A stretch of 64,000 nt of DNA from Tetrastigma voinierianum (Eukaryota > Streptophyta > Magnoliopsida > Vitales > Vitaceae): positions 124,001-188,000 of the forward strand of contig JAEQBH010004558.1 in the NCBI GenBank assembly GCA_016808115.1, given 5' to 3'. The notes beneath the pieces were generated by a model, which saw nothing but the letters and a program-made list of their open reading frames with translations, was not told the DNA's origin and did no database searches. Below are positions 44,646 through 55,840 of the stretch, in pieces. Numbering within the stretch: position 1 is the stretch's first letter; each line of letters opens with the position of its first letter. A program made the position numbers and the translations under genes.

Positions 44646-45384
44646 TCCATAGATTTGGACCACAATAGCGTCGACAGTCCATACACAATACGGCCAGGTA
44701 GTAGAGGCCGCAATTAGGGATGAGAGGAGCATGGGTTTGAAAATCCCGAAGACTCTGTGAGAGTCAGGCGAGAAATGGAGTGGGTCGACGTGGGTTTAGG
44801 GAGGTTCTAGTAAGCTATAAAATTGACATGATTCTAGATTGATTTTACTAAGAAATTGAAAAGAAAGAATGAGATTATAAGGATTGTCAATTTAGGTCAA
44901 ACTTGGATGTTAATGCCGATGATATTGTTTGATTGGTTTAATTGATTTGTGTATTACTTGAAATGTTTGAAGGAATTAATGGAATTAAAAGTTCGATAGA
45001 AATGGGGTGAGAGGGTTAGACGAAGGGTTTAATTGGAAATGCATTGGAGTTGATTTAGTTTAAGTAAATCAATGACATTGGATGAATGATCAAATGTAGA
45101 ATTTATTTGAAAGAAAATGGAAGAAATTGAAGAAATAATTATGAATGTGTAGTGGTAGGTTGACCACCTTAGGAGAAGTATGGAAAAGTTGAGTTTCCAT
45201 TGATTTTAATCAATTGGAAGTGATTACATGCCCTAATGGAATGATTAAATTAATGTTTAAGAAGAAGAATTGATTAAGATATAAGTATAGTAAGGAATTT
45301 TTTGCTAAGGTGAAGGGCATTATGGGTTTTTCACTTTAAGGATGCTAATGGTTTGATTTAAGGCTTGCAAAGATGTCGTCATGA
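44646..45384 (+). other. RE-E segment of unknown origin between NLR fragment and RT
   Basis: 44646-44830 has short open pieces that may be gag. From 44830 to 45384 the sequence is AT-rich with no ORF and looks like intron or spacer DNA. Protease and the first half of RT should be here but are not. Confidence 0.5.
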
Positions 45385-45770
45385 GCCTTGATTTATTGGA
45401 AGTGAATTGGATAAGTTGAGACTTCATGATGAGGATATTCCCAAGACAGTATTCAGAACACGGTACGGACAAATTTGAGTTTCTAGTCATGCCATTTGGA
45501 CTTACGAATGCCCCAGCCACTTTTATGGATCTCATGAACAGGATTTTTAGGCCTTACTTAGATCAGCTTGTGATCGTGTTTATTGATGATATACTGATCT
45601 ATTCGGGCGGTGGAGAGGAAGAACATGTAGAGCACTTGAGATAGTGCACTGAAGCATTAGGGAGCATCAGGTTATATGCTAAACTTCATTAAGTGTCCAT
45701 TTGGCTCGGCAGTGTTGCTTTAGGACACATAGTTTCTCTGAGAGGATCTCGGTGGATCAGTGAGAAGGTG
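45385..45770 (+). pseudogene. RE-E reverse transcriptase, C-terminal half
   Basis: From DIPKT-like residues (about 45430) it reads FEFLVMPFGLTNAPATFMDL, MNRIFRPYLDQLVIVFIDDI and LIYSG, with the YXDD box as FIDD, then EEEHVEHLR. Decayed LYAKL and VALGHIVS follow. The fingers and the first catalytic Asp are missing. Confidence 0.9.
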
Positions 45771-46330
45771 AAACTACTCCCAGATTGGAAACCTCCTACG
45801 AGTGTTATAGATAAGGAGTTTTAAAGGTTTGGCATAAATATTACCGTAAGTTCGTTGAGGGATTTTCGAATGGCGCACCTTTGGCCCCAGATTGACAAGG
45901 AAGAGGCAGTTTTTTTGTAATTCGGAAGGCTTGTCACGAGTTTCGATGGGCGAAAGTTGACCTCGCTCAGTGCCACACTTCCATGTGGAAGCGGATGAAG
46001 CTGCGGTGTATTGTGATGCCCTAGGCGGGGTCACAGGTTATGTGTGTCACGAGAATGACAAGGTGATTGCATATGCTTCTAGACGATTGAAGAAGCATGA
46101 GCAATTATCCTACCACGACAGGCTAGCGGCCGTAGTAATATGGAGGCATTACTTATATGGAGTGCCTCGTAGGATTTTTGCATGATCATACGAGCCAAGT
46201 GATCTCGCTTGGGCTGCATGAACCTAACAGAGACTCCGAGGAGATGGATCAACTGACAAGGATTATGAATGTACCTATCAATATCATCCTGAAAGGCGAA
46301 CGTGGGTGTAAGATGCTCTTAGTAGGAGAC
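45771..46330 (+). pseudogene. RE-E RNase H domain, broken
   Basis: VYCDALGGVTGYVCHE, KVIAYASRRLKKHEQLSYHD and AAVVIWRHYLYG (45970-46180) are the core. YECTYQYHPERRTWV followed by DALSR near 46270-46320 marks its end. Confidence 0.88.
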
Positions 46331-47397
46331 CCATGAGTTCCATATCGCACTGGTGGTCGTGCATCTTCCTCGACTCAGAATTGAGGTCCTTAGGGTGTGA
46401 GACTGAACTACCGCATTCGGGATAATCGTTAGCCACATTTCATGTACGTCCTGTATTGATAGACAGGATTAGAGAGCTTCATATTCAGGATCCACGATAC
46501 AAAGCCGAGAGGTGAAGTAGAGTCTAGAAACAAGTGGGATTGTCGGTCATCGAGAGAGGATGGTACCGTGGTCATGGGACGAGGTTATGTAAAATTTGAT
46601 GTAGGTGATTGAGGAGAGATATTATGGAGGAAGTCCATTCTTCCGCTTATGCTATGCATCCGTGAAGTACAAAGATGTATCATACTTTAAAGGAACATCA
46701 CGATGGAGCTCAGACACAACAGCTTATCAAAGCCGTGATTGGTATGGCCCTTATGAGGATCTTTGTATAATTTTAAACGCAGAACCCAAATCAATGTAAT
46801 GAGGCAGGTGGAAAGGAAATCGTAGGTTTGGAGATCATTCAAGGGACTTGTGATAAGGTCAAGGTTATAAGGGATAGGACTGAAATTACACAAATGATTA
46901 AGTTATGCGGACAATCGCCGAGGGACCTAGAGTTCGGGAGTGGGGTAGGATATGGTATTTTTGAAGATTTCCCCATGGAAGGGCGTACTAAGATTTGGGA
47001 AACATGGAAATGAGTCCACCGTGATACTGGATCTATACAGATTATTGAAAGGATTGGAGAGGGTGACATATCGACTGAGTTGCCATCCGACCTCGATCGC
47101 AGATTCACGATGTTTTCCATATTTCTATGTCTAAGTATATACTCACTTTCACACATGTATTGACAGAGCAACCGTTGAAATACAGGAGAATTTGACATAC
47201 GAAGAGGAACTAAGCAATGATCCTCGACTGGCCGAGAGCAAGTTCTCAAGAACAACACCATTCCGCTGGTGAAGGTATTTGCGGAGGAGTCATACCGTAG
47301 AGGAAGCATGGGAGCGTGAGGAGTGCATGCGAAGAGGCATTATTCCCATCTCTCGATGCAAGTATGAATGTTTTAATTTCGAGGACTAAATTTTTAT
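46331..47397 (+). pseudogene. RE-E integrase with chromodomain-like C-terminus, core deleted
   Basis: IRELHIQDPRY (near 46470) and EEVHSSAYAMHP (near 46630) with YKDVSYFKG are the N-terminal zinc region. The catalytic core with its DDE residues is not recognisable. After about 46950, SPWKGVLRFGK, LERVTYRLS, EIQENLTYEEEL and finally SHTVEEA..WERE (near 47290-47320) and FNFED are the GPY/F-like part and the chromodomain of Tekay-type elements. Frames are broken repeatedly. Confidence 0.8.
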
Positions 47398-47410
47398 AAG
47401 GAGGGGTGAT
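47398..47410 (+). other. Polypurine tract of RE-E
   Basis: AAGGAGGGGTGAT directly before the 3' LTR, following AATTTCGAGGACTAAATTT, the usual chromovirus end. Confidence 0.85.
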
Positions 47411-50400
47411 TGTAAACGCCAACCTGAAAGGAATGTTATAATAGTAGTTTGAACCGGGACAGAGGTCCAATGATATAAACGAGGGTAGAGAATGCTCCTG
47501 ACGCCATTCGACATGAAGTGGAATTTTCAAAATCAGAACTCGAATGCCCTAAGGAATAATGATTTTTCTTATTATATCTCGAATGAGGGGTTTGCAAAGG
47601 AATTTGTATGAAATTTCATTCTATGACTTCAATCGACATATTTAGAAGAGAATAGAGATTTATGAATAGTGATTCTGGACGAAAAATTGGAGCATAAAGG
47701 GAAATTTTTCTAAATCGCCTCTGAAATACGAAATGTCCTAATCAATCATGTAGTCTAACGAAATCAAACTGAGTGAAACTGGTCCGTTTCTCGATAGTTT
47801 CTGTGCGATCCGAACGTAATTCGGATAATAATACGCTATTGTCTGAATTTCCGATTTTAATGATTTTAAATCTGATTTCGGTGATTTCAAAGCCTGGAAT
47901 CTACTGTGAAGGATTTAATTTGAATAATTCATGGTTAAATTGAAGTTTAGACGACCATAGAGTATTTTTGACATTTAATCGATATAAAAGCAGTAAAAGG
48001 CGAACTAGATAAAAATCTCGGCTTATAAATTCGAGATATTTTATCAGACTAGCCAATTAAAATCTTTCTAATGGCTAAGTTATGATTTAAATAATGGGTA
48101 AATGACTTGGTCTCATAAAATGGACCTATGAGAGGCTCGCTGGATTAAAGGGTAATTCACTCTTACAACAACTAATTGAATCTTTTCTGACTTAAGGTAA
48201 TTTTGGAAAGTTGGAATTTAAAGCAAAATTAGGATTTAAGTCTCCAAATAGAGGAGATCACGATGAGAAGGAGAAAGAGAAAGGAGAAAAAGAGAAAAGA
48301 AAGGAAGAAAGGAGAAAGGGAAGAGAAAGGTTAGGGCAAAGTGAGAAGGGAATTTTTATGCTCTGCTTTTCAAGTGATCTTCAAGTGGTAATCAAGGAGA
48401 GGAGCCAAAGAAACTCAAGAAACAAGTAAGTTTTCATGGTGGGAAAGTTAGGGTTTGATGTTTTCCATGTTTAATGTCTTAAATTCTGGTATGGATGTTA
48501 AATTGATGGTATTTAAGGTTTAATGGTGCTGAATTTAATATCAATTGAGAAAGCCATGGTTTAGGTTAGGTTTTGACAAAATCAAGTGAGTAAGGGTTAG
48601 GTTTGATAGTGAATTGTGTGTGATATGTTGAAATGGGTATAATGCATCAGATTTAAGTGTTTGAGTGAAAGAAAATGGAAGAGAAAACACAATTTGGTAA
48701 ATTTTTTTTGCTAGCCTTTGCACAGAAATGTCCTGCTTTCTCTGCTTTAATTCGCTTATTATAACTTGCCTATATTTCCTTAGATCTGAATTGAGTGATT
48801 CAAAATTATGGGTCTAGGGGAAAAATTCATCTGAAGGAAGTTCATGCAAATCAGAACTTAAAGTGCCTAAAACGGTTCAAAGTGGAGTTATGTGCGCATT
48901 CTCGTTTCGCTCAACCGAGTCATCTGTCAGGCAGATTGTATATGTGGTCGAGAGGGCTTTAGAGACAGAATTTTTAATTGAAAATTTAAAGAGATAAGTC
49001 ATTTGATATATCAAGAACTGATCTTGAGAGTTTTACAAATTTGAAGACCGTTTGAATAATTCTTTTGAGTCATAAAGTCTATAGAGTATTGTTGGAAAAA
49101 AAAAAGGTTGGCCAAAATGAATGAGTTTTTAGTGCTTAAGGGTAATTTGTTCATTTGGCTTTAAATGAATGTGTATGGTGGATTAAAATGGAAGTTATGA
49201 TTAATGTATAGTTGTGGTTTTCTTGGAAAAGGTGAAAAGGACTATCGGATTCGAATCCGGAAGTGCGGCACTGAGCGTGGAACTCGTGAGTGAAAAATGA
49301 TATTTTGCGACCGAAGCTTTAAAAGTGAATGGTTTTAATGTTAAACCGGAAGTTTAATGACTTTATGTAAATGTTAAGGGCATATGGAAATGTTTTATCT
49401 TGCATTGTTTTATTATCTTGCATCAATGCATATATTTATATGTGTATTAAATATGTATGCATATGTTAAGGTATTATGAAAGTTTAAAATGTGTAAAGAA
49501 AGCATATGTATTTTAATGATAAAGTAAATGATTTAAATGTATTTATAAATGTATTTTTAAGAAATGTTTTACTGATGGTTACCAAACCCCTATGATCAAA
49601 AAGCAGGATCGAGTATCGAAGGAAGTACTTAAGCGTGTAAGGATTTAGAGGGTAGTTATAGGTTACTAACTGAGGGAGGGGAAATAGTGGTCTAGAGTAA
49701 TATCCTTACACGTGATAAAGTACTATGACCTGAACCCTATGCAAAGCGTGAGTTTCTCCGCAGCCAGAGTGGTTATGACTGAATGTGACTGCCTCTCACT
49801 ACAAGATTCGAAATCGTTTCGTGTTTATTCCTCCGGTTCCATCGAAAGAATGAAAGAAAGAAATAAAGAAAGAAAGTTTAAGGTGACGAATGTTTAAGGC
49901 ATAAATGGATTTTAATGTATAAATTTATTGAAAGAAAGTTTAAGGCATAATCGCTTAAAGCATAAAATGGATTTTAAATGCATAAGTATTTATTGAAAGA
50001 AAGCTTAAGGTATAAATGTTTAAAGCATAAATTGATTTTAATGGTATAAGTATTTTTATTGAAAGAAAGTTTAAGGCATAAATGTTTAATGTATAAATGG
50101 ATTTTAATCAGAGGGCATGTATGATTTTGGTGTATACCGAAATGTTATCTAAAATGAAAAATGTACACTCACCGGGTCTTTAGCCTTATCTTTTCCTGCG
50201 GGGTTTCAAAACATCTTGGGACTCCAAGACAAAGGCGCGATGAGGACCCTCCCGTGGCAAAGTGAATCTACCATTGATGAGACGAAGACCGGTGAATTCA
50301 TCAGATATATAATTTTGCATATCACTCATAGTGAATTTGTTATGCATATATGTATATGTATAAAGTTGAAAAGGAACTACGTGGGCTTTGGATCCTCGGA

Positions 50401-50885
50401 CGAGGCACGTAGGCGGCTCGCTTAAGTCCCGCCAAGCCCAAATTGTTTTGATAAAAACGTGTACGGAATTTAAGAGGGTTTGAAATGTTTTGATAATTAA
50501 GTAAAATAAATGTATATGTATGTATATTGTGTTTGATTGGGTTGTGGACGATGAGGTCTTCTAAAACTAAGTCGTAGAAGTTGAGAGGATTGCTGAGGAT
50601 TGAAAGATTAGAAGCGTTTTTAAATGTTTTCGTAGGTTTCAGAATTGGGAAAGTCCGAAAACAAAGGAACTCGCGAATTTTCGAAAATCCAAGTGTTTGA
50701 AAAGGAAAGAAAAAAAAATAAAATTTTACACTTCGCTTCCGCATTATTTACTAAAGATATGTTAAGGATTGTAAAGGGGTTCGCTCCATGGATTTTATTT
50801 GACTGTTTTTAAGGAAAAGTTTCTATATCCATTGAGCGAGCATTCCTCGCGTGCTCGTGGAGGCTAATCCGGCCTGGATCCTTCA
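47411..50885 (+). repeat. RE-E 3' LTR
   Basis: 3475 bp, co-linear with 40329-43798. Long AT-rich blocks are identical, such as around 47910-48000 versus 40840-40925. C/G-containing patches differ strongly, such as 47690-47800 versus 40620-40740. The minisatellite is at 49862-50112. Confidence 0.92.
49862..50112 (+). repeat. Minisatellite in the RE-E 3' LTR
   Basis: Counterpart of 42776-43035, about four units of roughly 64 bases. Confidence 0.8.
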
Positions 50886-50890
50886 TAGTG
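50886..50890 (+). repeat. Target-site duplication of RE-E, right (TAGTG)
   Basis: TAGTG immediately after the LTR end CTTCA. Confidence 0.88.
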
Positions 50891-51491
50891 TCTTCCAAAA
50901 TAAAAGAAGAGAAAAAGAAAAGCAAAAAAGAAAAGAAAAATAGGACCTCCATCAAGCTTCGCTTGAAACATGAGTAATGACCGAGGGGTTTACTGCGCGA
51001 AAGCCTTAAAGCCCACGCCCTAAGCCAATCGGGGTCGAGTCACGACTTGTTCAAGCACCTGAGTCACTCCATTAACCCCATTACACGAACTTGGTGAAGT
51101 CGAACCTCAACATTACACCCTACAACACAAAAAAGAATTGTGTAATAAGGGCAGTCCCGATCTATTTATGTTGGTTAACATACAAGCTATGGCATTAGCT
51201 CTCTACATAAATAGGGAGAAAGGCATGCTTTGTAGTTTATGATTGAGGACCCGATCAAATAAACCTCAGAGCTTTATGTAGAAGAGCCCTCGGTCTGGCG
51301 CCTCGAGGGAGGGAGCTTGTTGGTCACCAACATGTATAGTTTTCATTCTTTCTTCAGATGGTTATTAGCTTAGGGCTTTTTCTAATCGTGACGCTATGCA
51401 TTACTTCAGATAAACCTTTTGACCTCCAATGTTTTTTGCCTCTACTTGTTGATTGAATCTTTAATTTGACTAGTAAATGTGTTTATTAGTG
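50886..51491 (+). other. RE-F: 3' UTR of a second family-2 element
   Basis: Aligns with the RE-B 3' UTR (about 36988-37735). The TCTTCCAAAA start, A/G-rich run, CCCATTACACGAACTTGG and CATTACACCCTACAA have clear partners at 36990-37350. It is more diverged from RE-B than LTR pairs are from each other, so it is a different element. Confidence 0.65.
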
Positions 51492-51790
51492 TGGATTAGT
51501 GCCCAAAAAGTGCTATTTTGAACCCTATTTAAGATAGGTTCTAAGTACTTTTTGTTTACTAATCATATTAGTTAAACCGATTGACACGTTTAGGTCCCTT
51601 TGATACTAATGATTGTATTTCGAGGTTGTTATGGTAGTTTTTGCAGATTTCAGAAACCTATTCTATCATATCAAGCTAAGCATATCGAAGTTGAGCTGAT
51701 TTACATCGAGTTCGTATGATTTATCTTCGATTTCATAGGGCTAGGAATGAAGAAATTGATCCAGAAGCAAGCAGGAGGAAGCAGGAGGAA
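51492..51790 (+). repeat. RE-F LTR, truncated by RE-G
   Basis: It begins TGGATTAGTGCCCAAAAAGT and follows the RE-B LTR for about 140 bases (AAGATAGGTT, ACTAATCATAT, TAGGTCC). It stops at 51790, where the RE-G LTR end begins. The five bases before RE-G, AGGAA, should recur after RE-G beyond the window. Confidence 0.75.
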
Positions 51791-51853
51791 TGTTGATCCG
51801 ACCAAAACATGTACACAAGCCAACGACACTGCTACCCAAAGACTATTGTTTAA

Positions 51854-51961
51854 TCCCTGGCAACGGTACCATAAACTTGTTGATTGAGACCAAATTACAT
51901 ATACACCAATTTTTAGCACTATCACACGAGGATTATTAATTAATCCAAGCAACAGTACTAT
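51854..51961 (-). repeat. PBS-like units inside the RE-G LTR
   Basis: TCCCTGGCAACGGTACCA (51854-51871) read on the minus strand is TGGTACCGTTGCCAGGGA, 15 of 18 identical to the tRNA-Asp PBS. A second, weaker core is at 51944-51961. Each is preceded by AAGTTTA as in RE-C. Confidence 0.75.
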
Positions 51962-53473
51962 AAACTTTGTTGATATTATACTTTTCAAACCAAAAATCTC
52001 CTAGAATAAATCATTTCAAATTTTGGTTTTGGTCTGATATTCTGCAAGTGCACGGGTCGACAAGTAATAAAATGGATTTAAGTCCAGATATCGATCCCAC
52101 ATAGATCTCAAGAATTTAATATCAACTACCCTGACTACTCGCACTTCATACTATTTGGACCATAGAATTAGATTGGTGTCCAACTTAAAAAGATGGGAAT
52201 TATGCTACTTCAAGGGAAATAAATGAACAATCAAATAAACTGAAATAATAAGAATAAAGAATAATGAATTTCTAAGAAAAGAAATGAATACTGAATAGTT
52301 ATCCTCAGAAGACACATCAAGAGAAACAGTTATAGTGAACGATCAATTCCTGTAGTTAATACTGATAAAATTTCTTGATTATCTCAAGTTTCAAAATCCG
52401 TCTACATGCTCGTAGTGCAGCCGGATCTCTCCGCACCCACACATTTCATTATCTAATTCCATCCCGATTCTCTCAATTGGCTAGAACGAGATAACTTCCT
52501 TTAAAAGGACTTCCTTTAATCCGGGTATTTTTCTTTCGTGAATACTTCATACCCATTTTATGGATCAGAAACCTTAGCCCTAAGTTATCGCTCACAAGGA
52601 TATACAACTTCCAGATTACTCCTCCTCAAAATTAGAATAGATCACCCTTCTCGATTAGATCCCGCCTAATACTGATCGGGCCTCACTATCCGACCGAGGT
52701 GAACTTTGTTTGTTTAAATAGATAACCTGCTCAACTCGCTCTGATTTCAAGTGAGAAGAGGATTTATCTAAGTGAACTTACAAAGCTCAAAAGATCCCTA
52801 ATAGCAAAAGTTAGTATACCTTCAAAGAAATATACATTACTCTCAGGAATGTCTTCCCTGTGTCACTCAGAGGACCTCCTTGAAATCATAGTAATGACGC
52901 AAATCTTAATCGGGTATAAGAAACTGATATTCAGATCCCAAGACAAGAAACCCAAAACCAGAAGTAAATTATTTCACTGAAATTAACAAGCTGCTGGAAA
53001 CGACTAAAGGAAAGATAAATTCTGACTATAACGTTCACTTAATGGAAGCTGGGTTCCTCAATTACTCGAATTACACGATACAAAGATTCCTCCGATCATA
53101 AGAATTGACCGCAATTTGAACCTAAACAATCGAATTCCAAAATTTGTTCAACTTCAAGCATTCCGTAGTAATTTGAGTAAAGAAATTGAATTCTCATTCG
53201 CCCATACCAATCGATACCATCCAAATCCGTAAAATACAAACGAAAGTAAAATACAAGAAAATAACTGGTCTAAACGACTAAATAAAATAAATAAGAAAAA
53301 GAAAAGAAAAGAAAGAAAAGAAAATTAAAAATTCAGCCTGTGCTACATAGATCTCCTTCTCTCGCTTCGCTGCAACTCACCCAGGTAGCACGAGTTTGAG
53401 GAGTTTCCACAAACTCGAACCCAATGTACTTACCTGTGGATTTCAGAGTAGCCAGGCCCAAGTTCCTGTTGAA

Positions 53474-53656
53474 GTCGCGACCTCAACTTCCTTGTCGCGA
53501 CAGCATTCATGTCGCGACATCGATCTCATGTCGCGACATCGACTTAAAGTTTTGTAGGTTTCAGTTGATCGCTTGTGATGTCGCGACATCATGGCCTTGT
53601 CGCGACATCCATTCTAGTCCTTTGCAGTCTTCAATGGTTGTTCCTCATGTCGCGAC
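53474..53656 (-). repeat. Array of the palindrome TGTCGCGACA in the RE-G LTR
   Basis: Seven exact GTCGCGAC cores at about 53474, 53494, 53511, 53530, 53580, 53599 and 53649, with decayed ones on to 53815 (GTCACGAC, GTCGCGGC). Several are extended as GATGTCGCGACATC. Confidence 0.8.
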
Positions 53657-54142
53657 CTCAGGATGTTGTCACGACATGGGCCTGGCCCTTGCACCCTTCC
53701 ACTGGCTGTCATGATGTCGCTGACTCAGCTTTCTTGTCGCCGATATCACTTAACGCCTGTAGGATCAGACCGGGTTGTCTTTGATGTCGCGGCCTCGCCG
53801 CCGCAACATCATTCCTTTAATTTCGCCTTTCCTTCCTCACCGCTTATACTGCGGATCCTCGCTACGACTGCATCGACTCTTCTTAAATTTTCTGATGTCA
53901 CGACTTTAACCTGGACTTCACTCCACAACTACATCAATGACTGCATTGTTTTTATTTATGCTCACAATCGACGCACCTTTATTCCAATTTATCAATGTAT
54001 TTTTCACTGCTTTTTTCTTCTTCCATTCTACCGCTAATAACAAATGACAGTTTCTTCCATATTTCTCAAAGTAAATGTCCCTTTTTATATGAAAATCAAG
54101 CGTAAAAATGGACTAAAAAATAGTTGACTTTTAAGCTCATCA

Positions 54143-54157
54143 AACTCCCCCAAACTT
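54143..54157 (-). other. Polypurine tract of RE-G
   Basis: AAGTTTGGGGGAGTT on the minus strand, directly before the LTR. Confidence 0.9.
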
Positions 54158-55840
54158 AAAATTTTGTCATTCTCAAGCAAATAAAAGAGAATCGGTTTTG
54201 TCTCAAACAAAAAGGACATTTTTCTGATTTATTTTGCTGTAGACTACAATTCAATTGAAATATAAGGACTGCATAGTTTTCTGTACATCTAGCCTCAAAG
54301 TTCAAATCAAGGTTAATTTCTACTTTCTTCAGTATGCAAAACCAAATTGTTGAAATTGTTTCACAAATGAAGCAGTTAATCGTTTCCCCGCTGATTTGTG
54401 TTCTCTACCATATCCTGGATGAGTCTATCAACCATTAGAGAATTTTCACAATTTAGATCTTTTTCTGATTTTTTTCAAATTCCATAAGCTTGTTGTTCAT
54501 ATTGATCTCCACTAATGTAGGTGATTCCAACCTTCAAAATCAATCAGGTCTTTTGGGCTTGTAATATTAGGCTTGGGTAAATGGTAGGATGAATGGAATT
54601 TTTAGGTTAAGATTACCATTATTCCTCTTTCCATTGTACTCATCTACTGCCCTTTCCTCCTTGTAATTTCTTTAAATAAACTCCCCCAAGCTTCATGTTT
54701 GGGACATATCCTTGTTTGCTTTACTTTAGAACTGTATGCCCCCTTCTTATCATTTGTAATTCAAACTGGGAGAGTTTTTCTTCATATCTCCATTTAGGAA
54801 TAGAGTTATGTTTTTGTCTTTTTAGACTTTCTAACACTCTTAACGAACTTTGGGTTAGTAGCTCCCATACCAAAATTGTATTAGGTACTAAAAAGTTGAA
54901 ACACCCCTAAGAACTTAATTTGGCTCAAGAGAGTCGCCACAAGACAAAAACCTATTCCCTTTAACCTTCTTTTCTACCATACATTTTTCTGATTCGCATC
55001 TTTTCCTCTTCACTCCCTTTTCCCCATTTTCTCCTCAGCTCCTCAAAATTTTAAACTCCCCCAAACTTCATTTCTTCCTCTCTTTTTGAATTCTCTGGCA
55101 ATCTCTGGTTCTTTGGAGGGTTGATTCTTTAGGATGGGTTTGTAAACTTGTTGGTTTATTTTTGAGAGTAAGGCTTGCTTTGGCTCTGAACTAAGTATAT
55201 ACTCAAGACAAAAATAAAGGGATGGCCTGATCAAGCTCAAAATTTCCAAGGATGGCCTGCATCATTTCTTGTTGATTGTATCACCTAGGATTTCGCCTTG
55301 ATCAATAATTTAACAAGTTCTAGAATTTGAATCGATTAATTGTGATTCTCTCTAAGGGTTTCTTGACTCATACGAGATTATAAGAATTAAAAGATGTTAT
55401 TTCTAGCAGGTTCCTTGACTCACTGTTCATACCACAAATTCAAAATAATTGTTTTGTTCTGTCAATCGTATCACCATTCCTATTCTGAACTCATCAGCAA
55501 AATTTCCAGTTAATTATGCAATTTTGTTTTTCAATGAAATTGCATTTGTTTGCCATTCAGCACTTATTCTGCAGTTTACATATTTATTTATTCTACTAAT
55601 CAATATTAACTACTTCACCCAACTCGCATGATATCATATCAGCATTTTCATTCAAGAGCCAGTCATGTTGTTATTCTACTATCAATAAAAGCAACAAGTA
55701 AACACAAATTGAACTCAAACTATTATCAACAAATTTCTGATTTTATTCATGATTTTGTTGCAACTGTTGTAAACAACAAAGATAGTGAAAGAGGGATTGA
55801 CTGACAATTCAACGGATAAGTCGGTTTTTTTCTTTCGCTT
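54158..55840 (-). other. RE-G 3' untranslated region
   Basis: Noncoding. Aligns with RE-C 22497-24099 and both RE-A parts. It contains the unoccupied equivalent of the RE-B insertion site (near 54936) and a decayed twin-hairpin block near 54868-54914. Confidence 0.7.

Larger units (their letters stand above)
40329..50885 (+). mobile_element. RE-E: Tekay/Del-like chromovirus with captured NLR fragment
   Basis: 10.56 kb between exact TAGTG duplications. LTRs are 40329-43798 and 47411-50885, both TGTAAA...CTTCA. The 3.6 kb interior has an iMet-type PBS, a gag remnant, an NLR fragment, the last part of RT, RNase H, a shortened integrase, a chromodomain-like C-terminus and a PPT. Protease and the first half of RT are missing. 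The RT (VMPFGLTNAPATFMDLMNRI), YASRRLKKHEQ and the C-terminal SHTVEEA..WERE support the Tekay/Del chromovirus group. Confidence 0.92.
51791..54142 (-). repeat. RE-G 3' LTR
   Basis: 2352 bp. On the minus strand it starts TGATGAGCTTAAAAGTCA at 54142 right after the PPT and ends GGATCAACA at 51791. It is co-linear with the RE-C LTR: palindrome array (53474-53656), A/G tract (53293-53324) and two PBS-like units near its end. The plus ORFs at 53424-54037 repeat CRD and VATS residues because they translate the GTCGCGAC motif. Confidence 0.9.

Noticed and set aside
53424..54037. Overlapping plus-strand ORFs with repeated CRD and VATS residues
   Set aside because: They are the GTCGCGACAT palindrome array of the RE-G LTR read in different frames.
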